Assembly (NCBI RefSeq): GCF_000721705.1
Contig: NZ_JOJL01000050.1
Coordinates: 62,001 to 126,000, forward strand
Source: Actinoplanes subtropicus
GTDB taxonomy: Bacteria > Actinomycetota > Actinomycetes > Mycobacteriales > Micromonosporaceae
Length of the DNA: 64,000 bases
Direction: 5' to 3'
Positions 34,365 to 42,991 of this stretch are shown here, one piece after another. Numbering within the stretch: position 1 is the first letter of the stretch; each line of letters begins with the position of its first letter. The notes under the pieces are model-generated. The model worked only from the letters and a program-made list of their open reading frames with translations. It ran no database searches and was not told the DNA's origin. The position numbers and the translations under genes are program-made.

Positions 34365-35603
34365 ATGGCCCTCACGAGAACAGCCGCGCTCGCCGAGCCC
34401 GTCGTCCCGGTCCGGCGCGCCTGGATCGGCCTGCTCTTCGCCGCCAACCTGGGCCTCTGGATGGCGCTGTACACCCCGCTGCAGGTGCTGCTGCCCGAGC
34501 AGATCGAGGATCTCGGGGTCGGCCACAAGGAGATCTGGCTCGGCATCGTGACCGGCATCGGCGCGCTCATCGCGGTGGTGGTCAACCCGCTCGCCGGCGC
34601 GCTCTCCGACCGCACCCGGCCGCGCATCCTCGGCCGCGAGTACGGCCGGCGGCACATCTGGACCGCGGGCGGCGCACTGCTCGGCTGCGTCTCGCTGCTG
34701 GTGCTCGCGGTCGCGCCCAACCTCTTCTGGGTGACCGTCGGCTGGGGCGCCGCCAACATCGGGCTCAACATCATGCTGGCCACGCTCACCGCCGCGGTCC
34801 CCGACCGGGTGCCGGTCGCGCAGCGCGGCCTGGTCTCCGGCTGGATCGGCATGCCGGTCGCGCTCGGCCTGGTGCTCGGCGCCGTCCTGGTCACCACGGT
34901 GGTGACCACCCCGCCGCCGGGCTATCTGGTCGTCGCGGTCGGGCTGCTCCTGCTGGTCGCGCCGTTCGTGCTGCGGACGCCGGACGACCCGCTCGGCGAC
35001 GTCGCGGTCCCCCGCTTCAACGTCAAGCTCGACCTGCGCGGCAACCCCGACTTCGCCTGGGCCTGGATCACCCGGTTCCTGGTCATGCTGGGCAACGCGC
35101 TCGGCACGCTCTACCTGCTCTACTTCCTCACCGACGCGGTCAAGCTGCACGATCCGGACACCGGCCTGCTGTACCTGATCCTGCTGTACACGGTCGGCAT
35201 GATCGGCACCGCGATGCTCGGCGGCTGGCTCTCCGACCGGGCCGGCAAGCGCAAGATCTTTGTGATCTGGTCCGGCGTGCTGATCGCGATCGCCGCCACC
35301 CTGCTCGGCATCTGGCCCACCTGGCCGGTCGCCATGGTCGCCTCGGTGCTGTTCGGCGCCGGCTTCGGGGTCTACCTGGCGGTCGACACCGCGCTGGTCA
35401 CCCAGGTGCTGCCGGCCGCCGCCGACCGGGCCAAGGACCTGGGCGTCATCAACATCGCGCCGTCCGCGTCGCAGGCGCTCGGCCCGGTGCTCGCCGCCCC
35501 GGTCGTCGCATATCTGGGCGGTTATCCGACGCTGTTCGCGCTCACCGCCCTCACTACTCTGGCCGGAGCCCTGGCCGTGGTGAAAATCCGTTCTGTCCCG
35601 TAA
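34365..35603 (+). CDS. MFS transporter (SLC45/sugar-type)
   Basis: 412 residues, with GGAGAGGAGG upstream of the ATG. Twelve hydrophobic segments are visible. The loop after helix 2, NPLAGALSDRTRPRILGREY, then YGRRHIWTAGG, is a strong marker of the glycoside/sucrose-proton symporter-like group. The second half repeats it as GGWLSDRAGKRKIFVIW. The substrate is not identifiable and export is as possible as import. It stands alone; its stop TAA at 35601-35603 overlaps the left arm of palindrome B. Confidence 0.88.
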   Translation: MALTRTAALAEPVVPVRRAWIGLLFAANLGLWMALYTPLQVLLPEQIEDLGVGHKEIWLGIVTGIGALIAVVVNPLAGALSDRTRPRILGREYGRRHIWTAGGALLGCVSLLVLAVAPNLFWVTVGWGAANIGLNIMLATLTAAVPDRVPVAQRGLVSGWIGMPVALGLVLGAVLVTTVVTTPPPGYLVVAVGLLLLVAPFVLRTPDDPLGDVAVPRFNVKLDLRGNPDFAWAWITRFLVMLGNALGTLYLLYFLTDAVKLHDPDTGLLYLILLYTVGMIGTAMLGGWLSDRAGKRKIFVIWSGVLIAIAATLLGIWPTWPVAMVASVLFGAGFGVYLAVDTALVTQVLPAAADRAKDLGVINIAPSASQALGPVLAAPVVAYLGGYPTLFALTALTTLAGALAVVKIRSVP

Positions 35604-35713
35604 GGGCTCGTCTTCTGGATTCCGACGGGCTGCGGCGTGGCCCAGGCGGTGGCTGACGGCGGCCACCGCCTGGGCCTCGCCTCGCTCCCGCGCAATCCAG
35701 AAGACGAGCCCTT
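35602..35713. repeat. Nested palindromic element, copy B
   Basis: The outer arms AAGGGCTCGTCTTCTGGATT (35602-35621) and its exact complement (35694-35713) are 20 bp and perfect. The inner core at 35627-35692 starts GGGCTGCGGCGTGGCCCAGG and ends CCTCGCCTCGCTCCCGCG, and has its own stem (GGCCCAGGCGGTGGC with GCCACCGCCTGGGCC). The core matches copy A at 8442-8562 apart from about 57 extra bases there, but the outer arms share only about half their positions. It occupies the whole gap between the MFS gene and gltX; TAGTCT at 35715 just after it is a possible -10 for a leaderless gltX transcript. Confidence 0.88.
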
Positions 35714-35726
35714 GTAGTCTGGTCGG

Positions 35727-37133
35727 GTGACTGTTCGCGTGCGTTTCGCCCCGTCCCCGACCGGCATGTTCCACGTCGGCGGCGCCCGCTCGGCGCTGCA
35801 GAACTGGATCTATGCCAAGCAGCACGACGGCGTCTTCGTGCTCCGCATCGAGGACACCGACGCCGCCCGGAACCGTCCCGAGTGGACCGAGGGCATTCTC
35901 TCCGCGCTCGACTGGATCGGCATCGAGCGGGGCACCTACGAGGGCCCGTATTACCAGTCGTCGTACGCTGCCGACCACGCCGCCGCGGCGACCCGCCTGT
36001 ACGGCGAGGGCAAGGCGTACTTCTGCGACTGCAAGCGCGAGGACGTGATCGCGCGTACCGGTAACCAGCACACCGGCTACGACGGCTTCTGCCGCGACCG
36101 GGGGCTCGGCCCGGGCGAGGGCCGCGCGCTGCGCTTCCGCACCCCCGACGAGGGCGAGACCGTCGTCGAGGACCTGGTGCGCGGCAAGCCGACCTTCGAG
36201 AACAGGCTGATCGAGGATTTCGTCATCGCCCGCGCCGACGGCTCGCCACTGTTCCTGCTGGCCAACGTCGTCGACGACATGACCATGGGGATCACCCACG
36301 TGATCCGCGCCGAGGAGCACCTGCCCAACACCCCCAAGCAGCAGTTGCTGTGGGAGGCGCTGGGCCACACCCCGCCGGTCTGGGCGCACGTCCCGGTCAT
36401 CGTCAACGAGAAGCGGCAGAAGCTCTCCAAGCGCCGCGACAAGGTCGCCCTGGAGTCGTACCGCGACGAGGGCTACCTGGCCGCCGCGATGAAAAACTAC
36501 CTGATGCTGCTCGGCTGGGCACCGTCCGGCGACCGCGAGATCGTGCCCTGGTCGGTGATCGAGACCGAGTACCGCCTGGAGGACGTCAACCACGCGTCCG
36601 CGTTCTTCGACATCAAGAAACTGCGGGCGTTCAACGGCGACTACATCCGCGCGCTCGCCCCCGACGAGTTCGCCGCGGTCTGCGCGCCCTGGCTGACCGG
36701 CACCGAGACGATCCCGGCCCCGCCGTGGGATCCGGCCGCCTTCGACATTCAGGCCTTCACCGCGGTCGCGCCGCTCGCGCAGACGCGGATTGCGGTGCTG
36801 TCCGAGATCGTCGACTACGTCGATTTCCTCTTCCTCGACGAGCCGGCCCGCGACGAGGCCTCCTGGGCCAAGGCGATGAAGGGGGACGCCGCCGAGATCC
36901 TGGCGGCGACGGCCACCGCGTTCGAGGCGCTCGAGGTGTGGGCGGCCGAGCCGCTGAAGGCCGCGCTCGAGGAGGTCGGCCTGGCCCGCGAGCTCAAGCT
37001 CGGCAAGACTCAGGCACCCGTTCGGGTGGCGGTCACCGGCCGCTCGGTCGGCCTGCCGCTCTTCGAGTCCATCGAGGTTCTCGGCCGGGAGCGCACGCTG
37101 CGTCGGTTGCGCTCGGCGTTGGATTCCTTGTGA
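35727..37133 (+). CDS. gltX: Glutamyl-tRNA synthetase
   Basis: 468 residues from the GTG at 35727. The class I signature HIGH appears as [19 protein letters not shown] and the KMSKS loop as [26 protein letters not shown] and YFCDCKRED are also typical. The enzyme charges tRNA-Glu, or also tRNA-Gln where GatCAB is used, as in actinobacteria. It is preceded directly by the palindrome B element and followed by a hairpin at 37137-37158. No tRNA gene was found next to it. Confidence 0.97.
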   Translation: MTVRVRFAPSPTGMFHVGGARSALQNWIYAKQHDGVFVLRIEDTDAARNRPEWTEGILSALDWIGIERGTYEGPYYQSSYAADHAAAATRLYGEGKAYFCDCKREDVIARTGNQHTGYDGFCRDRGLGPGEGRALRFRTPDEGETVVEDLVRGKPTFENRLIEDFVIARADGSPLFLLANVVDDMTMGITHVIRAEEHLPNTPKQQLLWEALGHTPPVWAHVPVIVNEKRQKLSKRRDKVALESYRDEGYLAAAMKNYLMLLGWAPSGDREIVPWSVIETEYRLEDVNHASAFFDIKKLRAFNGDYIRALAPDEFAAVCAPWLTGTETIPAPPWDPAAFDIQAFTAVAPLAQTRIAVLSEIVDYVDFLFLDEPARDEASWAKAMKGDAAEILAATATAFEALEVWAAEPLKAALEEVGLARELKLGKTQAPVRVAVTGRSVGLPLFESIEVLGRERTLRRLRSALDSL

Positions 37134-37136
37134 GTA

Positions 37137-37158
37137 CGGGGTGACGTCGCTCACCCCG
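37137..37158 (+). terminator. Hairpin terminator after gltX
   Basis: CGGGGTGA (37137-37144) and TCACCCCG (37151-37158) are perfect 8-bp arms around a 6-nt loop, 4 bp past the gltX stop, followed by AAAACG rather than a T-tract. Confidence 0.6.
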
Positions 37159-37475
37159 AAAACGTTGCTCGCGGTCGCTAATTTTTCGCCTTTATCGCAT
37201 TCGACGCGCGGGGCGCCATCGCTTGCCGTCGTTCCGGTAACGAAACCCGCTGAGCGGGTGACCAGGCCCCCAAGAGCTTGAGCTGACTGGGTACTATTCG
37301 GCCGCTGATCAACGGCCGTAGTCGCCACGTCAGTCATCCCAGATGGCTCCAATTCGTCCGGCGCGAGATGCGCGTGGGCGATTGTCCGGGAAGGCTGAGG
37401 GTGCCGCGGCCGTGCCGCGAGTCACCGCCGCGGCGCGCGAAGCCATGTCCACCACGGGGCGGGGAGGCCGGGACG
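37159..37475. other. Intergenic region between gltX and a secreted-protein gene
   Basis: About 320 bp without a convincing gene. It contains a locally AT-rich segment (CTAATTTTTCGCCTTTATC, about 37178-37196) that could hold a promoter, and a small hairpin with GGCCG arms (GGCCGCTGATCAACGGCC, 37301-37318). I searched it for a tRNA because gltX often has tRNA neighbours and found no cloverleaf. Confidence 0.4.
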
Positions 37476-38135
37476 ATGGTTCGAGGGGCGATAACACGCA
37501 TCTGGTCGGCGGCCGGCGCGATCGCCGTGGCCGCCGCGCTGATCCTGGGGGCCGCCCCGGCGGCGCACGCGGCGCCGAAAGCTCCGCCCAAGCCGACCAG
37601 CATCCAGATCAAGGGCAAGGGCATTCCCGGTACGTTGATCGTCGAGCCGTCCGACGGCACCCGCCTCTTCGACGCGCTGCTCGCCGAGGTCAACTGGATG
37701 TACACGGCCAAGCCGCTGACCACCGCGCCCAAGGCGGACAAGCTTGGTCCGAAATACACGCTGACCGTGCTGGTCAAGAGCGCCCCGGTGCAGTTCTACG
37801 ACCTGTACCCGGAGGCGGCCGGCGGCCCGCGCGCGCACCGCCCGTCCGGGGAGCCGGGCGCCAGCAAGCCCGAGGGCTGGTTCTACGGGCGGCTCACCAT
37901 GGGCGAGACGCTGCGGCTGAGCGGCGTCCCGCTGCAGGCGAAACCGGACGTGATCAACGGCGGCATCGGCGGCGGCGCGGGCGAGAACATCAAGGTCGAC
38001 GACCTCGACCCGGTCGCCGGGGTGAACAGCTTCCTCGGCCGCATGCGCGACCTGCTCCTGCTCAACGGCGCGGTGCTGATCGTCATCCTGTTCGGCCTGG
38101 CCGGCATGGCGTTCCTGATCCGCCGCAAGATCTGA
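37476..38135 (+). CDS. Secreted, C-terminally membrane-anchored protein of unknown function
   Basis: 219 residues from the ATG at 37476, with GGGAGG 9 bp upstream; the frame is open to 37368 but that part is not protein-like. A signal peptide (TRIWSAAGAIAVAAALILGA, then APAAHA) is followed by an extracytoplasmic domain of about 150 residues, a Gly-rich spacer (NGGIGGGAGENIKV) and one C-terminal helix (LLLLNGAVLIVILFGLAGMA) ending in RRKI. This is an exported domain tethered by its C-terminus. No family is recognised. The 3' end including the stop is partly duplicated (38120-38162). Confidence 0.8.
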   Translation: MVRGAITRIWSAAGAIAVAAALILGAAPAAHAAPKAPPKPTSIQIKGKGIPGTLIVEPSDGTRLFDALLAEVNWMYTAKPLTTAPKADKLGPKYTLTVLVKSAPVQFYDLYPEAAGGPRAHRPSGEPGASKPEGWFYGRLTMGETLRLSGVPLQAKPDVINGGIGGGAGENIKVDDLDPVAGVNSFLGRMRDLLLLNGAVLIVILFGLAGMAFLIRRKI

Positions 38136-38162
38136 GCGCGCCCCGCCGCAAGATCTGAGCGC
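38120..38162. repeat. Short direct repeat over a gene 3' end
   Basis: CCGCCGCAAGATCTGAGCGC occurs at 38120-38139 and again at 38143-38162, a 23-bp period. The first copy holds the TGA stop of the secreted-protein gene; the second lies just past it. It looks like a small slippage duplication with no coding effect. Confidence 0.85.
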
Positions 38163-38260
38163 ACCACGCGGGACAGCCCGGCGGCCGCGCGCGGAGGGTG
38201 ACCAACGACGGCGCGAGGCGCAGCAGCGGGGACCTGTCTGACCCGTACGATATAGCGGTT

Positions 38261-39049
38261 TTAGTCGTTTTCGGACGGTACGGGGACCTTGAAGGCCGGG
38301 CACGCCCCGGAGGACGGGCCGAAGCAGTCCTCGTTCCTGCCGAACGCGTCGAACAGGCGGCCGCCGGTGGCGACCTGCTCGATCTGCGCCCCGGTCAGGC
38401 CCGGCTTACCGGCCGCCGCGTCGGCACCGCCTCGCTCGCCGGTGGCCATCAGCGCGATCGTGCGGCCGTCCGAGAGTCGCCGCGCGATCGTCTGGTGCAC
38501 CTGCCAGTCGTGGTCCGTCTCGTCGTCGTAGCGCACGTATTCCACGCCGGCCGGCGCCCACTCGACCGTGGCGCACCGGTGCGGCGCGGCCAGCACCGGG
38601 AAGCACAGGCCCTGGCCGGTGGCGTAGACGGCGACCGCCACCGTGCCCCGCGGCGTGCCGTCCTGGTCGGTCACCGAGTACTGCCGCCAGCCGTTGCCGC
38701 GCTCCGGCGGGCGCGGGTAGATGTGCTCCTTCCGGCCGTTGACCAGCGGCGCGAGCAGGCCGAGCACCGGATCGGCGACGGTCGACGGCATCGGCGCCGG
38801 CGTCGAACGGGCCGCGACGCGGGGTGACGCGGCCGGCCCGGTCCGGCTCGCCGTCGGCATCAGCGTGCTGGTCAGCGCGTAGCCGGCCGCCGCGATCACC
38901 GCGACCACCGCCAGGCCGCCCGCGATCAGGGCGTGAATGCGGCGGCGGTGCAGCCGGTCGGCGCGGCGGAAGATCTCGTCGATCTCGTCGCCGATCGCCG
39001 GCTCGCCGTCGAGGACGTGCTCGAGGAGCCGGCTCAGCGGCTGCGTCAT
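38261..39049 (-). CDS. Single-pass membrane protein, probable partner of the adjacent sigma factor
   Basis: 262 residues from the ATG at 39049, which overlaps the sigma-factor stop by 4 bp (ATGA). A cytoplasmic N-terminus of about 45 residues (LLEHVLDGEPAIGDEIDEIF and a basic HRRRIH) precedes one transmembrane helix (ALIAGGLAVVAVIAAAGYAL). An extracytoplasmic domain of about 190 residues follows, with paired Cys near GLCFPV / HRCATVEW and DCFGPSSGACPAF. The layout matches membrane proteins encoded after SigE-family ECF factors. An anti-sigma role is plausible but no zinc anti-sigma HxxxCxxC motif is visible. Confidence 0.82.
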   Translation of the reverse strand: MTQPLSRLLEHVLDGEPAIGDEIDEIFRRADRLHRRRIHALIAGGLAVVAVIAAAGYALTSTLMPTASRTGPAASPRVAARSTPAPMPSTVADPVLGLLAPLVNGRKEHIYPRPPERGNGWRQYSVTDQDGTPRGTVAVAVYATGQGLCFPVLAAPHRCATVEWAPAGVEYVRYDDETDHDWQVHQTIARRLSDGRTIALMATGERGGADAAAGKPGLTGAQIEQVATGGRLFDAFGRNEDCFGPSSGACPAFKVPVPSEND

Positions 39050-39522
39050 CGGGCCAGCGCCGTTCGCGAGTCGGCCAGCAACTGCTCGAGCGCGGCCAGC
39101 CCGGCCCGCTCGTAGGCGTCCACCCGCTCGTCGTCGAGGTCGAGCATGGCGCCGACGGCGTCCACGTCGAAGCCGTCCCAGTGCCGCAGCACCAGCACCG
39201 CCCGGCAGCGCGGGGCCAGCTTGTGCAGCGCGTCGAGCACCAGGATCGACTCGGCCGCGACGCCTTCGGCGCCGGCCGCGGCCACGAAGACGTGCTCGCG
39301 ACGGCGGTTGCGGCGGCGGCAGGCCTCCATCAGATCCGCGTACGCGTAGACGTCGGCGTCCGCGACCGCGCCGCGCCGGGTCCCGTCCACCACCCGGGCC
39401 AGGCAGGCCTCGGTGAGCTCGGTGGCCAGGTCCCAGTCGCCGCACATCAGGAACGCCGAACGGCGCAGGCTCGGGAGGCGGCTGGTCACGTACTCGCGCA
39501 GACCATCATCGTCGCCGGACAT
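39046..39522 (-). CDS. SigE-family ECF-type RNA polymerase sigma factor
   Basis: 158 residues from the ATG at 39522, with AAAGGGAC just upstream; an in-frame ATG at 39555 is less likely. The start LREYVTSRLPSLRRSAFLMC matches region 2 of actinobacterial SigE-family factors. Region 4 reads LHKLAPRCRAVLVLRHWDGF, then VDAVGAMLDLDDERVDAYER. Region 2.4 is weakly conserved, so activity is likely but not certain. It is coupled to a single-pass membrane protein. The upstream gap (39523-39568) contains CCTATAAAGG and probably its promoter. Confidence 0.83.
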   Translation of the reverse strand: MSGDDDGLREYVTSRLPSLRRSAFLMCGDWDLATELTEACLARVVDGTRRGAVADADVYAYADLMEACRRRNRRREHVFVAAAGAEGVAAESILVLDALHKLAPRCRAVLVLRHWDGFDVDAVGAMLDLDDERVDAYERAGLAALEQLLADSRTALAR

Positions 39523-39568
39523 AGTCCCTTTATAGGAAAATATGCCTACGAGCACGTATGAATCGCCA

Positions 39569-40177
39569 TCACGTCGCCCGGACGGCGACCTCCACCAGGC
39601 GTACGAGATCGGCCAGGTCCGCCTCGAACTCGCGCTCGGCCACCTCCCCGCGCGGCGCGGCCGGCAGCCCGCCGGTGACCTCGCCGGTCGCGTAGCCCAG
39701 CAGGAAGGCGCAGATCATCCGGGAGAGCCGGGGAGTCCGGTCGCCGGGCACGCCCGCGTCGTGCAGGATCCCGCGCAGCGCCGCGGTCAGCCAGGACGCC
39801 GAGGCGCCCGCCGCCGAGCGGTTGAGCAGCAGCGGGAAGGCGCCGGGATGGGCGTACGCGAGCCGGCGCACGGCCCGGCCGAGCGCGTGCAGCCGCCGGC
39901 GCCAGTCGCCGTCGCCCTCCTCGAGGGTCGTGCCCAGTTCCTGGTGCAGCAGGTCGACCAGCCCGTCCAGCAGCGCGTCCTTGCCACCCACGTACGGGTA
40001 GAGCGCCATCGAGGTCAGCCCGACCCGTTCGGCGACCGCGCGCATCGACATGGCGGCCAGGCCACGCTCGTCGACCAGCGCGAGCGCCTGGTCCAGGATC
40101 AGCCGTCTCTTGTCGTCCACAACCTCACCGTGTCGGGGTCGAGCCCCGGCTTTCCCGGGACGCGCCGGGCGGCTCAC
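39569..40177 (-). CDS. TetR-family transcriptional regulator (TetR_C-like)
   Basis: 202 residues from the GTG at 40177; GTGs at about 40123 and 40120 would trim a basic tail. The HTH is KRRLILDQALALVDERGLAA, then MRAVAERVGLTSMALYPYVG and GKDALLDGLVDLLHQEL, a form close to the tetracycline-repressor subgroup. The C-terminal helices bind an unknown ligand. It is 46 bp upstream of the sigma-factor gene on the same strand, and no transporter lies adjacent. Confidence 0.9.
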   Translation of the reverse strand: MSRPARPGKAGARPRHGEVVDDKRRLILDQALALVDERGLAAMSMRAVAERVGLTSMALYPYVGGKDALLDGLVDLLHQELGTTLEEGDGDWRRRLHALGRAVRRLAYAHPGAFPLLLNRSAAGASASWLTAALRGILHDAGVPGDRTPRLSRMICAFLLGYATGEVTGGLPAAPRGEVAEREFEADLADLVRLVEVAVRAT

Positions 40178-40713
40178 TCCGTCGGGTGAGCCCGGGTGAG
40201 CTCAGCACCAGCGGCCCGGGGGACGGCCGCGGCCGGCCGCCCGCCGACGCGGGCGCACGGCGCCGTGCAGATGAGCGCCCGCCCATCCACGCAGCTGCGT
40301 ACGGCAGCCCATCCGGCTCGGTCCGGGCTCCGGCTCGTCCTCGACGGCCGCGGTGGCCATCGGCGGTGCGTCCTCGAGCGCTGGATCGACGTCGGCGCCC
40401 AACGGCACGTCGTCCCGTTCCGTCATCTCGCCTCCCCCAACTTCACGCGGTCTCACATCGGCAGCGCCGCCCCCGGCTTTACCCCTCGCGGAAGGGTGAG
40501 CCCGGCAACGCTAATGCGCAACCATGCCAGGTCACCGACCGAAATCGCGGGAGGGGCGCACCGCTATCCCGGCAATTACCCCGAATCGGTACATATACCC
40601 CGTCCATACCTCCCATATGCCCCGTGACCTGCGGAGTTGGGTCGGGCTGGGCGGAATCGGCCGAAGAGTTCCGGAACCGGCGCCCCGTGCCGCGACGTGG
40701 CACGCTGTGCTGC
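40178..40713. other. 536-bp region between TetR and fasR with one possible small gene
   Basis: On the minus strand an ATG at 40426 with a strong GGGGGAGG ribosome site opens a 74-codon frame to 40202. Its product has an acidic N-terminus (TERDDVPLGADVDPALED) and a basic tail and matches no known family, so it may be a small real gene. The fasR-proximal part (about 40555-40620) is AT-rich for this genome (GGTACATATACCCCG and CCATATG) and probably carries the fasR promoter. Confidence 0.45.
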
Positions 40714-41916
40714 GTGGCAGAGAGCGTACGACCCTCCGGGACGGGGACGGCCAAGCCCCCGCTCGCCGCCACGCTGCGCCGCATCGAGCGCACGGCCGGG
40801 TCGCTCGCCAGCTCGGCGGTGGCCCGGATGGACGAGACGCTCCCCTGGTTCCGCGCTCTGCCCGCCGACCAGCGCTCCTGGGTCATGCTGGTCGCCCAGG
40901 CCGGCGTCCGCTCGCTGGTCGAGTGGCTGCGCTCGGGCGGCACCATGGCCACCACCACCCAGGAGATCTCCGACGAGGTGTTCGCGGCCGCGCCCCGCGC
41001 GCTGGCCCGCTCGATCACGCTGACCCAGGCGGTCCAGCTGATCAAGGTGACCATCGACGTCGCCGAGTCCGAGGTCGGCAACCTGGCCGCGGCCGGCGAG
41101 GAGGAGGCGCTGCTGCAGGCGATCCTCCGCTACTCCCGGGAGATCGCCTTCTCCGCCGCCCGGGTGTACGCCCGGGCCGCCGAGTCCCGCGGCGCCTGGG
41201 ACGCCCGCCTGCAGGCCATGCTGGTCGACGCCCTGCTCCGCGGCGACTCCTCAGATGTGCTGGCCAGCCGGGCCGCGGCGCTGGGCTGGGCGGACGCTCC
41301 CCCGGTCGCGGTGGTGGTGGGCCGTTCGCCGGGCGGCGACCTGACCTCGGTGCTGCACGTCGTCTACCGGGCCGCCCGCCGGGCCCGGCTCGAGGTGATC
41401 GGCGGCGTGCACGGCGACCGGCTGGTCGTGGTGATGGGCGGGGTGACCGACCCGGCCGCCGGCGCCGCCGCGCTCGCCCCCAGCTTCGGCGAGGGCCCGA
41501 TCGTGGTCGGCCCGGCGGTGCCCTCGCTCGACCAGGCCACCGAGTCGGCCCGGGCCGCGCTGGCCGGGTTCCGGGCGGCCGGCGCCTGGCCCGGCGTGCC
41601 CAGCCCGGTGGCCGCCGACGACCTGCTGCCCGAGCGGACGCTGGCCGGGGACATGGTGGCCCGCCGTACGCTCCGGCACGACGTCTACGGCGCACTCAGC
41701 AAGGCCGGCGGCGGCCTGCTGGAGACCCTTGACGCGTTCTTCGCGGCCGGCGGGGTGCTGGAGAGCGCCGCCCGGGAGCTCTACGTCCACCCGAACACCG
41801 TGCGCTACCGGCTCAAACGCGTCGCCGAGGTGACCGGCCTGTCCCCGCTCGACGGCCGGGACGCGTTCGCGCTGCGGCTAGCCATGACGATCGGGCGGCT
41901 CGACCCTGCGAGCTAA
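40714..41916 (+). CDS. fasR: FasR-type PucR-family transcriptional regulator of fatty-acid synthesis
   Basis: 400 residues from the GTG at 40714; the frame is open upstream to 40186 but without a family-like sequence. The C-terminal PucR helix-turn-helix is clear: LLETLDAFFAAGGVLESAAR, then ELYVHPNTVRYRLKRVAEVT. The middle is a GGDEF-like CdaR sensor region. Position directly before fabD-fabH-acpP-fabF is the hallmark of FasR (Rv2242 in M. tuberculosis, SCO2386 in Streptomyces), an activator of these genes that senses long-chain acyl-CoA. A 17-bp palindrome at 41974-41990 is its likely site. Confidence 0.92.
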   Translation: MAESVRPSGTGTAKPPLAATLRRIERTAGSLASSAVARMDETLPWFRALPADQRSWVMLVAQAGVRSLVEWLRSGGTMATTTQEISDEVFAAAPRALARSITLTQAVQLIKVTIDVAESEVGNLAAAGEEEALLQAILRYSREIAFSAARVYARAAESRGAWDARLQAMLVDALLRGDSSDVLASRAAALGWADAPPVAVVVGRSPGGDLTSVLHVVYRAARRARLEVIGGVHGDRLVVVMGGVTDPAAGAAALAPSFGEGPIVVGPAVPSLDQATESARAALAGFRAAGAWPGVPSPVAADDLLPERTLAGDMVARRTLRHDVYGALSKAGGGLLETLDAFFAAGGVLESAARELYVHPNTVRYRLKRVAEVTGLSPLDGRDAFALRLAMTIGRLDPAS

Positions 41917-41973
41917 ATCACCCGGCGCACTCGCGTTTCCGGTCCGTACAAATGGGGCTTAATGGGGGTCGTT

Positions 41974-41990
41974 TTGTAGGATCCCTACAA
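41974..41990 (+). promoter_or_regulatory. Palindrome upstream of fabD, probable FasR operator
   Basis: TTGTAGGATCCCTACAA has perfect 7-bp arms around a 3-bp centre. A direct repeat, GGGGGTCGT, flanks it at 41964-41972 and 41992-42000. It is the only strong dyad in the 142 bp between fasR and fabD, in an AT-rich pocket about 70 bp before the fabD start. FasR-type regulators are known to bind in front of fabD, so assignment to FasR is reasonable but inferred. Confidence 0.65.
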
Positions 41991-42058
41991 CGGGGGTCGT
42001 AGGGTTTCGTTGCCGCCGTGCACCCCGCCAGCCCGCCGCATCCGGAAGAGTCAGAACC

Positions 42059-42991
42059 GTGCTCGCCGTCCTCTCGCCCGGCCAGGGCTCCCAGAAGCCC
42101 GGCTTCCTGACCCCGTGGCTCGACCTGCCCGGTACCGAGTCCCGCCTGCGGGAGTGGTCCGACCGCTGCGGGGTCGACCTGCTGCACCTCGGCACCCAGG
42201 CCGGCGCTGAGGAGATCAAGGACACCGCCCGGACCCAGCCGCTGCTGGTCGCCGCCGCGCTGCTCGCCGCCGAGCAGTTGCCGCTGGAAGAGGTCGGCCT
42301 GGTCGCCGGCCACAGCGTCGGTGAGCTGGGCGCCGCCGCGATCGCCGGGGTGTTCCCGGCCGACGCCGCGATCACCTTGGCCGGCGTGCGCGGCCGGGAG
42401 ATGGCCGCCGCCTGCGCCCTCGAACCCACCGGGATGAGCGCCGCCCTCGGCGGCGACCCCGATGACGTGGTCGCCACCATCGAGCGGCACGGACTCTACC
42501 CGGCCAACCGCAACGGCGCCGGCCAGATCGTGGCGGCCGGTTCGCTGGACGGGCTGGCCAAGTTCGCCGCCGAGCCGCCGGCCAAGGCGCGGGTCATCGC
42601 GCTGCAGGTGGCCGGGGCGTTCCACACGCCGTACATGAAACCGGCCGAGACCGCGCTCGGCGCGATCGCCGGCGACATCGCGGTCGCCGAGCCGGTCCGC
42701 ACCCTGCTCTCCAACCTGGACGGCGCCGCCGTCGCACGGGGCGGCGAGATGCTTCAGCGCCTGGTACGCCAGGTCACCGCGCCGGTCCGCTGGGACCTGT
42801 GCATGCGCACGATGAAGGACCTCGGCGTGACGGGGATCGTCGAGCTGCCGCCGGCCGGCACCCTGGCCGGCCTGGTCAAGCGCGAGCTCAAGGGCGAGGG
42901 CGCGCCGGAGATCGTCACCCTGAACACGCCGGACGACCTGCCCGCGGCCCGCGACCTGATCGCCCGGCACGGCAATGGAGGAGCAGCATGA
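42059..42991 (+). CDS. fabD: Malonyl-CoA:ACP acyltransferase
   Basis: 310 residues from the GTG at 42059. It has the N-terminal LSPGQGSQKPGFL motif, the nucleophile Ser in VAGHSVGELGAAA and the active-site His in VAGAFHTPYMKPAE. It transfers malonyl groups from CoA to ACP (AcpP at 44002), providing the extender for type II fatty-acid synthesis in the cytoplasm. It is the first gene of fabD-fabH-acpP-fabF and overlaps fabH by 4 bp (ATGA at 42988-42991). Confidence 0.96.
   Translation: MLAVLSPGQGSQKPGFLTPWLDLPGTESRLREWSDRCGVDLLHLGTQAGAEEIKDTARTQPLLVAAALLAAEQLPLEEVGLVAGHSVGELGAAAIAGVFPADAAITLAGVRGREMAAACALEPTGMSAALGGDPDDVVATIERHGLYPANRNGAGQIVAAGSLDGLAKFAAEPPAKARVIALQVAGAFHTPYMKPAETALGAIAGDIAVAEPVRTLLSNLDGAAVARGGEMLQRLVRQVTAPVRWDLCMRTMKDLGVTGIVELPPAGTLAGLVKRELKGEGAPEIVTLNTPDDLPAARDLIARHGNGGAA

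Noticed and set aside
34314..37352. A 1012-codon minus-strand frame across the MFS gene and gltX
   Set aside because: It runs antisense through two well-supported genes and palindrome B and shows no domain. It is a GC-driven artefact.
37134..37475. Possible tRNA next to gltX
   Set aside because: Related genomes often have tRNA-Glu or tRNA-Gln near gltX, but no acceptor stem, TTC-loop or cloverleaf could be made here.
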